From: Corynebacterium imitans
GTDB lineage: Bacteria; Actinomycetota; Actinomycetes; Mycobacteriales; Mycobacteriaceae
NCBI RefSeq assembly: GCF_000739455.1
Contig: NZ_CP009211.1
Coordinates: forward strand, 558,001-622,000
DNA length: 64,000 bases
Direction: 5' to 3'
The position numbers were made by a program, and so were the translations under genes. The notes under the pieces are model-generated. The model did no database searches. It had not been told where the DNA came from and saw nothing but the letters and a program-made list of their open reading frames with translations. Positions within the stretch are counted from its first letter, which is position 1. Each line of letters begins with the position of its first letter. Positions 56,923 through 64,000 of the stretch are shown piece after piece.

Positions 56923-57933
56923 TTCCCACTCGTTGTTCGAGTGCAGCGCTACCAACAGGTGGCGCACCGCCGCCGCACGCCTGCCTGAAGGTGAGTCGGC
57001 GGCGAAGTTGTCGAGGGCGCACTCCGGGTCTGCGGGTGGTCCCAGGTGCGTGCAGCCGCGGGGGCAGTCCGCGGACGCCTCGGCCAGGTCCGGGAAGACG
57101 TCGATGATCTGCTCGGGCTGCACGTGTGCAAGGCCGAAGGAGCGGATGCCGGGGGTGTCGATAATCCAACCGCCGCTCGGCCCGTCGAGCTCGAAGGCGA
57201 CGGACTGGGTGGAGGTGTGGCGGCCCTTGCCCACGCCGGAGACCTCACCGGTGGCGCGCTCGGCGTCCGGGACGATGCGGTTGACCAGGGTGGACTTGCC
57301 GACGCCGGAGTGGCCGATGAGGGCGGTGACGTGGCCGTCGATAAGCGAGCGGAGCGTGGACAAGTCATCGGCGGTGCCGGTGCGCAGCACGGTGACGTCC
57401 ATACTGGCGATTTCGCGCTCGAATGCTTCCGGGTCTTCCAGATCGGACTTGGTCACGCACACGACTGGGCGGACGCCGCCGACGAAGGCGGCGATGAGCG
57501 CGCGCTCGACGAAGCCGGTGCGCGGCGGGGGATCGGCGGCGGCGACCACGATGAGCAGCAGCTCCGCGTTGGCGACGATGATGCGCTCGTAGGGGTCGGT
57601 GTCGTCGGCGGTGCGGCGCAGCACCGAGGCGCGGTCGGCGCGTTTGACGATGCGCGCCATCGTATCTTTCGCGCCCGAGGTATCGCCGACGACGCCGACG
57701 CGGTCGCCGATTTCGATGCTGGTGCGCTTCAGCTGGCGGGCGCGTACACAGTTGACCAGCGTGCCGTCGTCGAGCACGACGCCCCAGCGCCCGCGGTCTT
57801 TGGTGACCACCATGCCGAAGCGGGCGTCCTTGTGGCTCGGCCGGTCTTTCGAGCGCGGCCGCGAGCCCTTGCCGGGGCGGACGCGGACGTCGGACTCGTC
57901 GTACTCGTCGTAGCTGGAGAAGCGACGGGCCAT
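56896..57933 (-). CDS. rsgA: Ribosome small-subunit GTPase RsgA
   Basis: 345 aa. It is a circularly permuted GTPase acting late in 30S maturation. An N-terminal OB fold (residues about 45-95) precedes the G motifs: G4 VTKSD (near 167), G1 GHSGVGKSTLVN (near 213) and G3 IIDTPGIRSFG (near 260). A zinc-knuckle (CPRGCTHLGPPADPEC) follows. ATG 57933 overlaps the aroA stop by one base. It is the second gene of an aroA-rsgA operon. Confidence 0.95.
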   Translation of the reverse strand: MARRFSSYDEYDESDVRVRPGKGSRPRSKDRPSHKDARFGMVVTKDRGRWGVVLDDGTLVNCVRARQLKRTSIEIGDRVGVVGDTSGAKDTMARIVKRADRASVLRRTADDTDPYERIIVANAELLLIVVAAADPPPRTGFVERALIAAFVGGVRPVVCVTKSDLEDPEAFEREIASMDVTVLRTGTADDLSTLRSLIDGHVTALIGHSGVGKSTLVNRIVPDAERATGEVSGVGKGRHTSTQSVAFELDGPSGGWIIDTPGIRSFGLAHVQPEQIIDVFPDLAEASADCPRGCTHLGPPADPECALDNFAADSPSGRRAAAVRHLLVALHSNNEWELKQLDEER

Positions 57934-59204
57934 TAGCGTCCCACCATGGTTTCCCACATCTGCGCAAAACCGGGCAGCGTCTTGGAGGTGGTGTCGATGT
58001 TTTCCACCTCGACGCCCTCGACGACCAGCCCCAGGATCGCGCCGGCGGTGGCCATGCGGTGGTCCGCGTAGGAGTACCAGGTGCCGCCGTGCAGCGACGC
58101 CGGGGTGATGCGCAGCCCGTCGGGTAGTTCCTCGCAGTTGCCGCCGAGCCGGTTGAGCTCTGTGGTCAGCGCCTCGAGGCGGTTGGTTTCATGGCCGCGC
58201 AGGTGCGCGATGCCGGTCAGCTCCGAAGGCGTCGACGCGCACGCGGCGAGCGCGGCGACGGTGGGGGTGAGCTCGCCGATGTCGCTCATGTCGATGCGGA
58301 TGCCGCACAGCTCGCCGTTTTGCGGACCGCGCACCTCGAGGGTGTGGTCTGGGCCGGTGACGACGAGCTCGACCTCGCAGCCCATGCGCTCCAAGATGTC
58401 GCGGATCACGTCGCCCGGCTGTGTGGTGCTAATCGGCCAGTGCGGCACGGAGACCGCGCCCCCGGTCACCGCGGCGGCGGCGAGGAAGGGCGTGGCGTTG
58501 GAAAGGTCCGGCTCGATGACCCAGCGGTTGGACTGGATCGGCTGCGGTTCAACCTTCCAGGTGTTGCCTTCCGCCTGCACGCGCACTCCGGCCTGCGCCA
58601 GCATGTCCACCGTCATCTCGATGTGCGGCATGGACGGCAGCGTTCCGCCGGAGTGGGTAATCTTCACGCCGCGCTCAAAGCGTGGTGCGGCCAGAAGCAG
58701 GCCGGAGACGAATTGGGAGGAGCCCGAGGCGTCGATTGTGACCTCGCCGCCGGGCGCGGACCCGGTGCCGTGCACGGTGAAGGGAAGCGTGTCGCCCGCG
58801 ACCGAGACGCCGAGGTTGCGCAGGGCGTCGAGGATGGTGTTCATGGGGCGGGACTTGGCTTGCACGTCGCCGTCGAAAAGCACGGGGCCCTGCGCGAACG
58901 CGGCTACGGGCGGCACAAAGCGCATGACGGTGCCGGCGAGTCCGCAGTCCACCTCCGCGGCCTGAAGCTCGGACGGGGTCACGCGGATTTCTTCACCTTC
59001 GCGGGCGAAGTGGGTGCCCATTGCGGCGAGCGCGGACTCCATCAGCTCGGTGTCGCGCGAGCGCAGGGCACCGACGATTAAGGATTCGCCCTGCGCGAGG
59101 GCGGCGAGGATGAGTGCGCGGTTGGTCATCGATTTAGACCCCGGCACCGTCTGCGTGTGCGAGACGGGGGCGGGGGCGTACGGCGCTGGCCACAGATCAG
59201 TCAT
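57933..59204 (-). CDS. aroA: EPSP synthase (3-phosphoshikimate 1-carboxyvinyltransferase)
   Basis: 423 aa. It transfers enolpyruvyl from PEP to shikimate-3-phosphate on the way to chorismate. The PEP and shikimate sites are [19 protein letters not shown] (residues 21-39), [16 protein letters not shown] and [16 protein letters not shown], with the C-terminal HRMATAGAI near residue 385. TATGAT on the minus strand (59211-59216) is 6 nt before the ATG, overlapping the promoter of the divergent SRAP gene. Confidence 0.96.
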   Translation of the reverse strand: MTDLWPAPYAPAPVSHTQTVPGSKSMTNRALILAALAQGESLIVGALRSRDTELMESALAAMGTHFAREGEEIRVTPSELQAAEVDCGLAGTVMRFVPPVAAFAQGPVLFDGDVQAKSRPMNTILDALRNLGVSVAGDTLPFTVHGTGSAPGGEVTIDASGSSQFVSGLLLAAPRFERGVKITHSGGTLPSMPHIEMTVDMLAQAGVRVQAEGNTWKVEPQPIQSNRWVIEPDLSNATPFLAAAAVTGGAVSVPHWPISTTQPGDVIRDILERMGCEVELVVTGPDHTLEVRGPQNGELCGIRIDMSDIGELTPTVAALAACASTPSELTGIAHLRGHETNRLEALTTELNRLGGNCEELPDGLRITPASLHGGTWYSYADHRMATAGAILGLVVEGVEVENIDTTSKTLPGFAQMWETMVGR

Positions 59205-59224
59205 GCGTCCATCATAATGGAGGC
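59205..59224. promoter_or_regulatory. 20-bp divergent promoter for aroA and the SRAP gene
   Basis: Only 20 bp separate the two start codons. ATCATA (59211-59216) reads TATGAT for aroA with a 6-nt spacer. CATAAT (59213-59218) serves the SRAP gene, also with a 6-nt spacer. The hexamers overlap by four bases and both mRNAs would be leaderless. GGAGGC directly before the SRAP ATG is too close for a normal ribosome site. Confidence 0.6.
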
Positions 59225-59908
59225 ATGTGTGGACGTTTCGTGCTTTTCACCACCGGCGAGGCGCTCGTGGACGCGGTGGCCGCCCTACCTGGCGCAGGCA
59301 CCGTCGCCACCCCTGATGGCACCCCGCCGCCGCGCTATAACATCGCCCCGACTCAGCAGGTTGCGCTCGTGCGCTTCGACGCGTCCGGCGCGCGCATCGA
59401 CGCCGCCCGCTGGGGTCTGCTCCCGTCGTGGAAGAAAGACGATTCCGGCCCGCCCCTGTTCAACGCGCGCGCCGAAACGGTCGCGGAAAAGCCCTCCTTC
59501 CGCTCCGCCTTCGCCCATAAACGCGGGCTGATGCTTCTCGACGGCTACTACGAATGGCTCCCCACCGAACACGGCAGGAAGCAACCATATTTTGTCGCCC
59601 CCGAATCCGGCATGCTCTACGCCGCCGCGCTGTGGGAGACGGGCTTGGACCGCCTTTCCACCACGATGGTGACCACCGAGACAACCGAGAATATGGCGTG
59701 GCTGCACCACCGCCTCCCGCTCTTCCTCGGCGCGGACGAGGTGGCCCAGTGGGTCGACGGGACCCCGGAGGAAGCCGCGGAGCTTTTGGCACCCTCCCGG
59801 GTGGCGAACACGCTGCGCTGGCGCGAGGCGGACCCAGCGGTGGGCAACGCCCGCAACGAGTACGCCGGGCTTGTCGGCGAGGGTCCGCTGGGTGAGACGC
59901 GGCCTTAG
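59225..59908 (+). CDS. SRAP domain protein (HMCES/YedK-like)
   Basis: 227 aa. It protects abasic sites in single-stranded DNA by forming a covalent link through Cys2 after Met removal (MCGRFVLF). The conserved [39 protein letters not shown] and the final His in [10 protein letters not shown] complete the active site. The length is typical. Its stop overlaps the convergent ybaK gene by 4 bp. Confidence 0.93.
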   Translation: MCGRFVLFTTGEALVDAVAALPGAGTVATPDGTPPPRYNIAPTQQVALVRFDASGARIDAARWGLLPSWKKDDSGPPLFNARAETVAEKPSFRSAFAHKRGLMLLDGYYEWLPTEHGRKQPYFVAPESGMLYAAALWETGLDRLSTTMVTTETTENMAWLHHRLPLFLGADEVAQWVDGTPEEAAELLAPSRVANTLRWREADPAVGNARNEYAGLVGEGPLGETRP

Positions 59909-60378
59909 TCGGTCGAGATTTCGGCGAACTTCGCGCCCGCGAGGGCGGCGAGGTCCTTTGGGGATAGCTCGAGCGAGAGTCCGCGCTGGCCGGCGGAGAC
60001 GATGATGGTGGGGAAGGGGGTCACGGAGGCGTCGATAAGCACTGGCAGTTTCTGTAGTGTGCCCAGCGGCGAGATGCCGCCGACGATGTAGCCAGTGGCA
60101 TGCTCGGCTTTCTTCGGCTCCGCGAGCTGCGCCTTCTTCCAGCCCAGCGTTTTTGCGGCTGCCTTGAGCGAGAGGTGGCCCGCGACCGGCACGCAGCACA
60201 GCGCCATCTCGCGCGGCTGCGCGGTATTGGATACCACCAGGGTTTTCAGCGTGCCGCGCGGATCGGCGCCGAGCTCCGCAACGGAATGCTCCCCGAAATG
60301 ATCCTGGCTCGCGGTGTACTCCAGCACGGCGTGCTCGACACTTTTGGCGGCGGCGATTGCGCGGGTACGCGCGGACAT
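59905..60378 (-). CDS. ybaK: Cys-tRNA(Pro)/Cys-tRNA(Cys) deacylase, YbaK/EbsC-type
   Basis: 157 aa. It hydrolyses mischarged Cys-tRNA(Pro). The conserved lysine is in TLKTLVVSN near residue 45. Other marks are [16 protein letters not shown] and the glycine loop [27 protein letters not shown] lies 7 nt before ATG 60378. It is divergent from sigH, 68 bp apart. Confidence 0.92.
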   Translation of the reverse strand: MSARTRAIAAAKSVEHAVLEYTASQDHFGEHSVAELGADPRGTLKTLVVSNTAQPREMALCCVPVAGHLSLKAAAKTLGWKKAQLAEPKKAEHATGYIVGGISPLGTLQKLPVLIDASVTPFPTIIVSAGQRGLSLELSPKDLAALAGAKFAEISTD

Positions 60379-60433
60379 GTGGGGCTCCTTCTTGCTTGGC
60401 GTATGGGCCGATCCTACGCCTGGGGAAGTGGCC

Positions 60434-60446
60434 TACAATAGCGGGC
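60434..60446 (+). promoter_or_regulatory. Putative -10 of sigH, leaderless spacing
   Basis: TACAAT (60434-60439) is followed after AGCGGGC (7 nt) by the sigH ATG. Transcription would begin at or next to the start codon. Whether this promoter is SigA-type or SigH-autoregulated cannot be judged from the -10 alone. Confidence 0.5.
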
Positions 60447-61049
60447 ATGCCCGAGCAAGATCTGAAAAACCGCTTCACTGAAGAGGCGATGCCGCTGCTG
60501 GACCAGCTCTACGGAGGCGCGCTGCGGATGACGCGCAACCCGCAGGACGCGGAAGATCTCGTGCAGGAGACCTACTTAAAGGCGTACAAGGCCTTCGACC
60601 GGTTCACCCCGGGCACGAACCTGAAGGCGTGGCTGTACCGGATCATGACGAATACGTACATCAACACCTATCGCAAGAAGCAGCGCCGGCCCCTGGTCAC
60701 CTCGGCAGACGATGTGACCGATAACCAGCTCTACACGTCCAGCTCGCACGACTCGACCGGGCTGGAGTCCGCCGAGGTGGAAGCGCTGAAGCAGATGCCG
60801 AACTCCCGAATTTCGGAGGCGCTCAACTCGCTGAACGAGGACTACCGCATGGTGGTCTACTACGCCGACGTGGAGGGCCTGGCGTATAAGGAGATCGCCG
60901 AAGTGATGGACATTCCGCTCGGCACGGTAATGAGTCGGCTGCACCGTGGAAGAAAACAACTGCGCGAGATGTTGAAAGACGTAGCGCATGATCAAGGCAT
61001 TGGGCTCGAGCGAGCGGCTACAGATGCAAAAAACGCGGAGGAGAAGTGA
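60447..61049 (+). CDS. sigH: ECF sigma factor SigH (oxidative/thiol stress)
   Basis: 200 aa. Region 2 has [20 protein letters not shown] (2.1-2.2) and [20 protein letters not shown] (2.3-2.4). Region 4 has [39 protein letters not shown]. Directly followed by rshA with a TGATG overlap, which identifies the SigH-RshA module rather than another ECF factor. In corynebacteria SigH controls thioredoxin, Clp and other redox genes. Confidence 0.93.
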   Translation: MPEQDLKNRFTEEAMPLLDQLYGGALRMTRNPQDAEDLVQETYLKAYKAFDRFTPGTNLKAWLYRIMTNTYINTYRKKQRRPLVTSADDVTDNQLYTSSSHDSTGLESAEVEALKQMPNSRISEALNSLNEDYRMVVYYADVEGLAYKEIAEVMDIPLGTVMSRLHRGRKQLREMLKDVAHDQGIGLERAATDAKNAEEK

Positions 61050-61327
61050 TGGACACGCCCAACAACCACTGCGAAGCGGCTGATTGCACCGAGGTGCACG
61101 CACTGCTGTGCGAGCTGTTTGACCCGTCGACTACGCCCGAGCGGGTCGAAGAGATCCGCGTGCGCGTCAAGGCGTGTCCGCACTGCTTTGGGCAGCTGGA
61201 ATCGGAGGAGGCGGTGCGCCGGATCGTCCGTTCGTGTTGCGGGCAGGCGCATGCCCCGGAGCCGTTGCGCAAGCGGATTATCGCGTCGCTCTCGTCGGTG
61301 ACGTATACCGAGATCCGCTACCGGTAG
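61049..61327 (+). CDS. rshA: Anti-sigma factor RshA, ZAS motif without the usual His
   Basis: 92 aa. ATG 61049 overlaps the sigH stop; GGAGGAG lies just upstream. ZAS-type anti-sigma factors sense oxidation through cysteines that hold zinc, classically in HxxxCxxC. Here the region reads RVRVKACPHC: the two cysteines are present, but the position four residues before the first is Arg. Candidate substitute ligands are Cys8, Cys13, His17, Cys21 and the CC pair in VRSCCGQAH. The C-terminal segment (APEPLRKRIIASL) matches the family. Function as the SigH partner is inferred from context. Confidence 0.88.
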   Translation: MDTPNNHCEAADCTEVHALLCELFDPSTTPERVEEIRVRVKACPHCFGQLESEEAVRRIVRSCCGQAHAPEPLRKRIIASLSSVTYTEIRYR

Positions 61328-61345
61328 CGCTGTTTTTCGACAGGT

Positions 61346-61376
61346 GCCCGCGACCGTGCAGGTCGCGGGCTTTTTG
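61346..61376 (+). terminator. Rho-independent terminator of sigH-rshA
   Basis: GCCCGCGACC and GGTCGCGGGC form a perfect 10-bp stem around GTGCA, followed by TTTTTG. Lies 19 nt after the rshA stop. Confidence 0.92.
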
Positions 61377-61423
61377 TGTGTGGAGGGGGATGGGACCGTC
61401 CGTGGCGACGAAGTGTGAGCGAG

Positions 61424-61452
61424 CCCCCGAAAACGGGGGTAATTTTCGGGGG
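61424..61452. repeat. 10-bp inverted repeat CCCCCGAAAA / TTTTCGGGGG
   Basis: Perfect arms at 61424-61433 and 61443-61452, 9-nt loop. It lies about 50 nt after the rshA terminator and could be a second hairpin or an operator. Confidence 0.7.
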
Positions 61453-61719
61453 TGGCAAATGGTGAACAATTCCGTATTGGTCATTCTTAAGGAATGGCGG
61501 ATTGGTGTTAGCTGAGCGTTTCACACGTAAAGGTCTTAAGGATGCGTACGTTATGCCCCCCTTTTTCGAAAACTCCCAGGGTGGATGTTGAGAAATCTAC
61601 AAAGTGCAGCATTCTATTTCTTAGGAAGCATAATATGCATTCATAAGTATCGTTGAACACTTTGGAGTTCGTAGACACTTATAGCGAGTTTGCGCTCAGG
61701 TATGGTGCACCCAACGAAC

Positions 61720-61770
61720 CGATTGTTCAACTAAGCTGCAGCCAGTGGGGCTAATTGTGTTGAACAATCG
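61720..61770. promoter_or_regulatory. 12-bp inverted repeat upstream of the protease, with an extra half-site
   Basis: CGATTGTTCAAC (61720-61731) and GTTGAACAATCG (61759-61770) are perfect inverted copies with a 27-nt spacer. The core GTTGAAC occurs a third time at 61652-61658. The sites lie 150-270 bp before the protease start, suggesting looping or cooperative binding by a regulator. Remnant mobile-element ends are an alternative, although no transposase is seen. Confidence 0.55.
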
Positions 61771-61919
61771 CGATATAAACCAGAAAAAACCGTGCAAATA
61801 AAGGCAGTTTTCCAAGCGACTTCACAGTGCATACTCTTTCTGCATAAACTAGAGCCAGAACAAAGACAACAACTTCCGGCGTTGCCGCCGGGAGGCAGCA
61901 CGAGAAGAGGAATACGAAA

Positions 61920-64000
61920 ATGAATGCCATCGCTCGCAAAGCACTTGCCGCAATGTGTGCGCTTTCTGTATTCGTTCCCGCCATCCAGGCACCGGCAGAG
62001 GCTGCGGTTGTTGAAGAGTCTTCCGTCGTCACGGTCACCGCTGACGAGGTCGGCCCCTTCTTCCACAACGTGGAGCTGGACAAGGGCCGTATCTCCTCGC
62101 TGAAGTTCACCGACCCGGCGTCGGTTGGCGGCACCCAGGATTCTTCCTTTTACATTGACTTCCGTTTCAACGGCCAGCGCGGCCTCGCAAACGCCGAGAA
62201 CACCACGGTAGATACCCGCAAGGAAGGCAACGTTCAGGTTGTGACTATGCGCAACCGCGACGACGCCCTTGGCACTGCCTGGACCCGCGAGTTCCGTATC
62301 GACGGCAACAAGATCACCGTCCGCGTTGAGGTGGAAAACATCAGCGCAGACGACGCGTACTTCCAGCTGGACATGACCAACCAGGTCAACACCGCCCGTG
62401 AGCTGCAGGGCGCTTACGAGGATGGCGTCTTCACCGTCGGCCCGGAGTTCGGCGGCTACAACGCGCAGCTGACCTTCGACGGCGCGTACAGCTCTGGCGT
62501 GGCCAACTCCTTCAACGACACTACCGAGGCCGGCGAGGTCGGCTTCGTCGATGAGGCGGGTGCTATGTTCCAGCGCGGCCGCTGGATCCAGGAGATTGAC
62601 GCCGGCCAGACCGCAGTTGCCGAGGCCACCATCACGATGGAAACCCAGGACAGCGCAGTCGACACCGATGGCGACGGCCTGCCGGACGTGTGGGAGGAGC
62701 AGGGGCTCACGCTTGCCGACGGCACCGTGATGCCGCTCAACGAGTGGGGTGCAGACCCGAACCGCCCCGACATCTTCCTGCAGATGAACTGGATGCCCTC
62801 GGAGTTCGAGTCGCTCGGTTGCTTTGACAACCCGCAGCAGCGCGCCTGCGCTGAGGCGAACACCAAGAGTTACCGCCCGAGCGCTGACGTCCTGCAGCAG
62901 CTGGTGGACAAGTTCGACGAGCACGGCGTGAACCTGCACATCGATGCAGGCGCAAGCTACAGCAACATCCCGAACTACGCTGAGCGCCACGGCGGCGAGT
63001 ACGGCGAGTTCTCCCGCTACTACTTCCAGGGCGTCATGCCTGGTCTGAAGCTCATGGACAACATCGGCGAGCTCCTCGGCGACCGCTCCGCGGTCTTCCG
63101 CAGCGGCATGATCGGTGACTCGATGGGCCCGGGCAACTACTCGGTCGGCCTCTCCCTGGTGGGCGACAACGCCTTCTACGTTGCCAACCACGAGCGGATG
63201 ACCACTGACGAGCAGCTCCGCAACACGATCATGCACGAGCTGGGCCACACCCTCGGCCTGGACCACAACGGTTCGACCAAGTTTGCCAACGAGGTCCCCA
63301 AGTCGGACTACCTGCCGAACTACTACTCGGTGATGAACTACCTGTACCAGTTCAGCCACTTCGACTACTCGGATGAGGAAGCTGTCTCCGGCGGCCCGCT
63401 GCCGCAGGAGTGCAACCGCCCCGGCGTGAACTGCTACACCGGCGACTACCGGGTGCCCGCTGACTGGGACAACCTGATCATCAACACCGGGCACATCGGC
63501 CGTCCGGTCGGCGCCGCTGGTGTTGACGGCAAGGCTGTCGATACCAAGGCGTTGCAGGCAGTGGAAGCACGCGCCAAGCAGGTCGCCGCAGCGGAAGCAC
63601 AGAACGGGACCGCTGAGGTTGAGCTGGACGCGAAGAAGCTGCAGGCTGGCAAGAAGGGCGAAGTCACCCTGCGGGTGAAGAACCCTGGTGCGGACCTTGA
63701 CCGCTACGACATCCAGGTCGTCACCCCGAACGGCGCGTTCCACGACGCGGTCGTTCTGGGTGGTGCCTTCGGCCAGGCCGACAACGAGGTCACCGTGAAG
63801 GTGCCGGTCGTCCCGGGTAACGCTGCAGTCATGCCGGTTGACGTGAAGGTCACCAACGGCAAGGGTGCAACCGCCTTCGAGGACCGCTTCGCAGTCGACG
63901 TTGAGACCAACGCCAAGGCAGCTCCCTCCGACGCGATGGCTGGGGCCACCAACACCGGTGCAGCACAGGCACCGCGCCCGGAGCGGCAGCGCGAGACCTC
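61920..64000 (+). CDS. Secreted metzincin-like zinc metalloprotease (3' end outside window)
   Basis: At least 693 codons, open to the window edge. A signal peptide (MNAIARKALAAMCALSVFVP, cut near AEA-A at residue about 28) is followed by a beta-rich N-terminal domain (about 35-240). A calcium-type loop DTDGDGLPDVWEE (near 247) comes next, then the catalytic domain with the extended zinc motif MHELGHTLGLDH (near 438) and a Met-turn-like YYSVMNYLYQFS about 30 residues later. Cysteine pairs (CFDNPQQRAC; CNRPGVNC) suggest disulfides. After about 510 there is an Ala/Lys-rich spacer and an Ig-like domain (EVELDAKKLQAGKKGEVTLRV). The end seen here is Ala/Pro-rich, consistent with an approach to a wall or membrane anchor, but none is visible. 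AGAGG precedes the ATG. Role in matrix or host-protein cleavage is inference. Confidence 0.88.
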   Translation, partial: MNAIARKALAAMCALSVFVPAIQAPAEAAVVEESSVVTVTADEVGPFFHNVELDKGRISSLKFTDPASVGGTQDSSFYIDFRFNGQRGLANAENTTVDTRKEGNVQVVTMRNRDDALGTAWTREFRIDGNKITVRVEVENISADDAYFQLDMTNQVNTARELQGAYEDGVFTVGPEFGGYNAQLTFDGAYSSGVANSFNDTTEAGEVGFVDEAGAMFQRGRWIQEIDAGQTAVAEATITMETQDSAVDTDGDGLPDVWEEQGLTLADGTVMPLNEWGADPNRPDIFLQMNWMPSEFESLGCFDNPQQRACAEANTKSYRPSADVLQQLVDKFDEHGVNLHIDAGASYSNIPNYAERHGGEYGEFSRYYFQGVMPGLKLMDNIGELLGDRSAVFRSGMIGDSMGPGNYSVGLSLVGDNAFYVANHERMTTDEQLRNTIMHELGHTLGLDHNGSTKFANEVPKSDYLPNYYSVMNYLYQFSHFDYSDEEAVSGGPLPQECNRPGVNCYTGDYRVPADWDNLIINTGHIGRPVGAAGVDGKAVDTKALQAVEARAKQVAAAEAQNGTAEVELDAKKLQAGKKGEVTLRVKNPGADLDRYDIQVVTPNGAFHDAVVLGGAFGQADNEVTVKVPVVPGNAAVMPVDVKVTNGKGATAFEDRFAVDVETNAKAAPSDAMAGATNTGAAQAPRPERQRET

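Larger units (their letters stand above)
61377..61919. other. AT-rich intergenic region before the protease gene
   Basis: No credible coding sequence is visible in these 543 bp. It contains a 10-bp inverted repeat (61424-61452), a 12-bp inverted repeat (61720-61770) with an extra half-site at 61652, an ATTCTTAAGGAAT near-palindrome around 61480, and several TATA-like hexamers (for example TATAGC near 61680). No single promoter stands out. Its length and repeats suggest complex control of the downstream secreted protease. Confidence 0.6.

Overview
The window is chromosomal DNA of a high-GC actinobacterium, almost certainly a Corynebacterium. The signs are a single-chain type I fatty acid synthase beside a separate AcpS, a DtsR-like acyl-CoA carboxylase beta chain next to birA and purK/purE, the mtrA-mtrB-lpqB-hpf-secA series, LCP/WbbL/WhiB/phosphomannomutase envelope genes and the sigH-rshA pair. 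From memory, the gene order from accD through sigH follows C. glutamicum closely, with local insertions and losses. I saw no rRNA, tRNA, CRISPR array, prophage or intact insertion sequence, but structured RNAs were searched by eye only.

Layout. 1-4.1 kb is an accessory stretch, all on the minus strand: the N-terminus of an unidentified protein, a Baeyer-Villiger-type monooxygenase, a butanediol-dehydrogenase-like gene broken by one extra G in a G7 tract, and two small genes in AT-rich DNA. 4.2-15.0 kb is an accD-fas lipid operon, with acpS divergent to it. 15.1-20.8 kb holds acpS, birA, a PH-domain membrane protein, acetolactate decarboxylase, purK, purE, a YdcF-like gene, a DUF305 lipoprotein and a DUF4282 protein. 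20.8-26.2 kb is a six-gene thiamine operon (thiD-tenA fusion, thiE, thiO, thiS, thiG, thiF) behind a TPP riboswitch. 26.2-27.7 kb carries a small secreted or membrane protein and a DUF222/HNH protein. 27.7-31.1 kb is a TusEFG-like (trehalose-type) ABC importer without its ATPase. 31.2-40.8 kb is an envelope and mannose-activation cluster (TIGR03089, LCP ligase, wbbL, GDP-mannose pyrophosphorylase, WhiB, DUF3499, phosphomannomutase, manA). 40.8-46.6 kb contains a 1547-aa modular surface protein and a P/T/E-rich membrane protein. 46.8-56 kb runs tmk, mtrA, mtrB, lpqB, comF-like, hpf, secA. 56-61.4 kb holds a HAD-like protein, a small conserved protein, rsgA-aroA, a SRAP protein, YbaK and sigH-rshA. 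61.4-64 kb is a regulatory-looking intergenic region and the start of a secreted metzincin-like protease that leaves the window.

How the genes work together. accD supplies malonyl-CoA, fas makes the acyl chain and acpS arms the synthase, which shows no phosphopantetheinyl transferase domain of its own. The mannose genes make GDP-mannose for glycolipids and glycans; WbbL starts the arabinogalactan linker and the LCP protein attaches the polymer. MtrAB-LpqB controls wall growth and division. SigH-RshA is the thiol-stress switch.

The most notable signals are these. About sixteen genes have a TAnnnT -10 hexamer 6-8 nt before the start codon, which implies leaderless mRNAs. Two divergent gene pairs (alsD/purK and aroA/SRAP) appear to run from overlapping -10 elements in 20-23 bp. 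mtrB has no ordinary start codon before its membrane anchor and follows mtrA in the same frame after one TAG. RshA lacks the His of the zinc anti-sigma motif. A 12-bp inverted repeat with an extra half-site lies upstream of the protease. Most of the window is conserved corynebacterial core; I do not claim a wholly new system.
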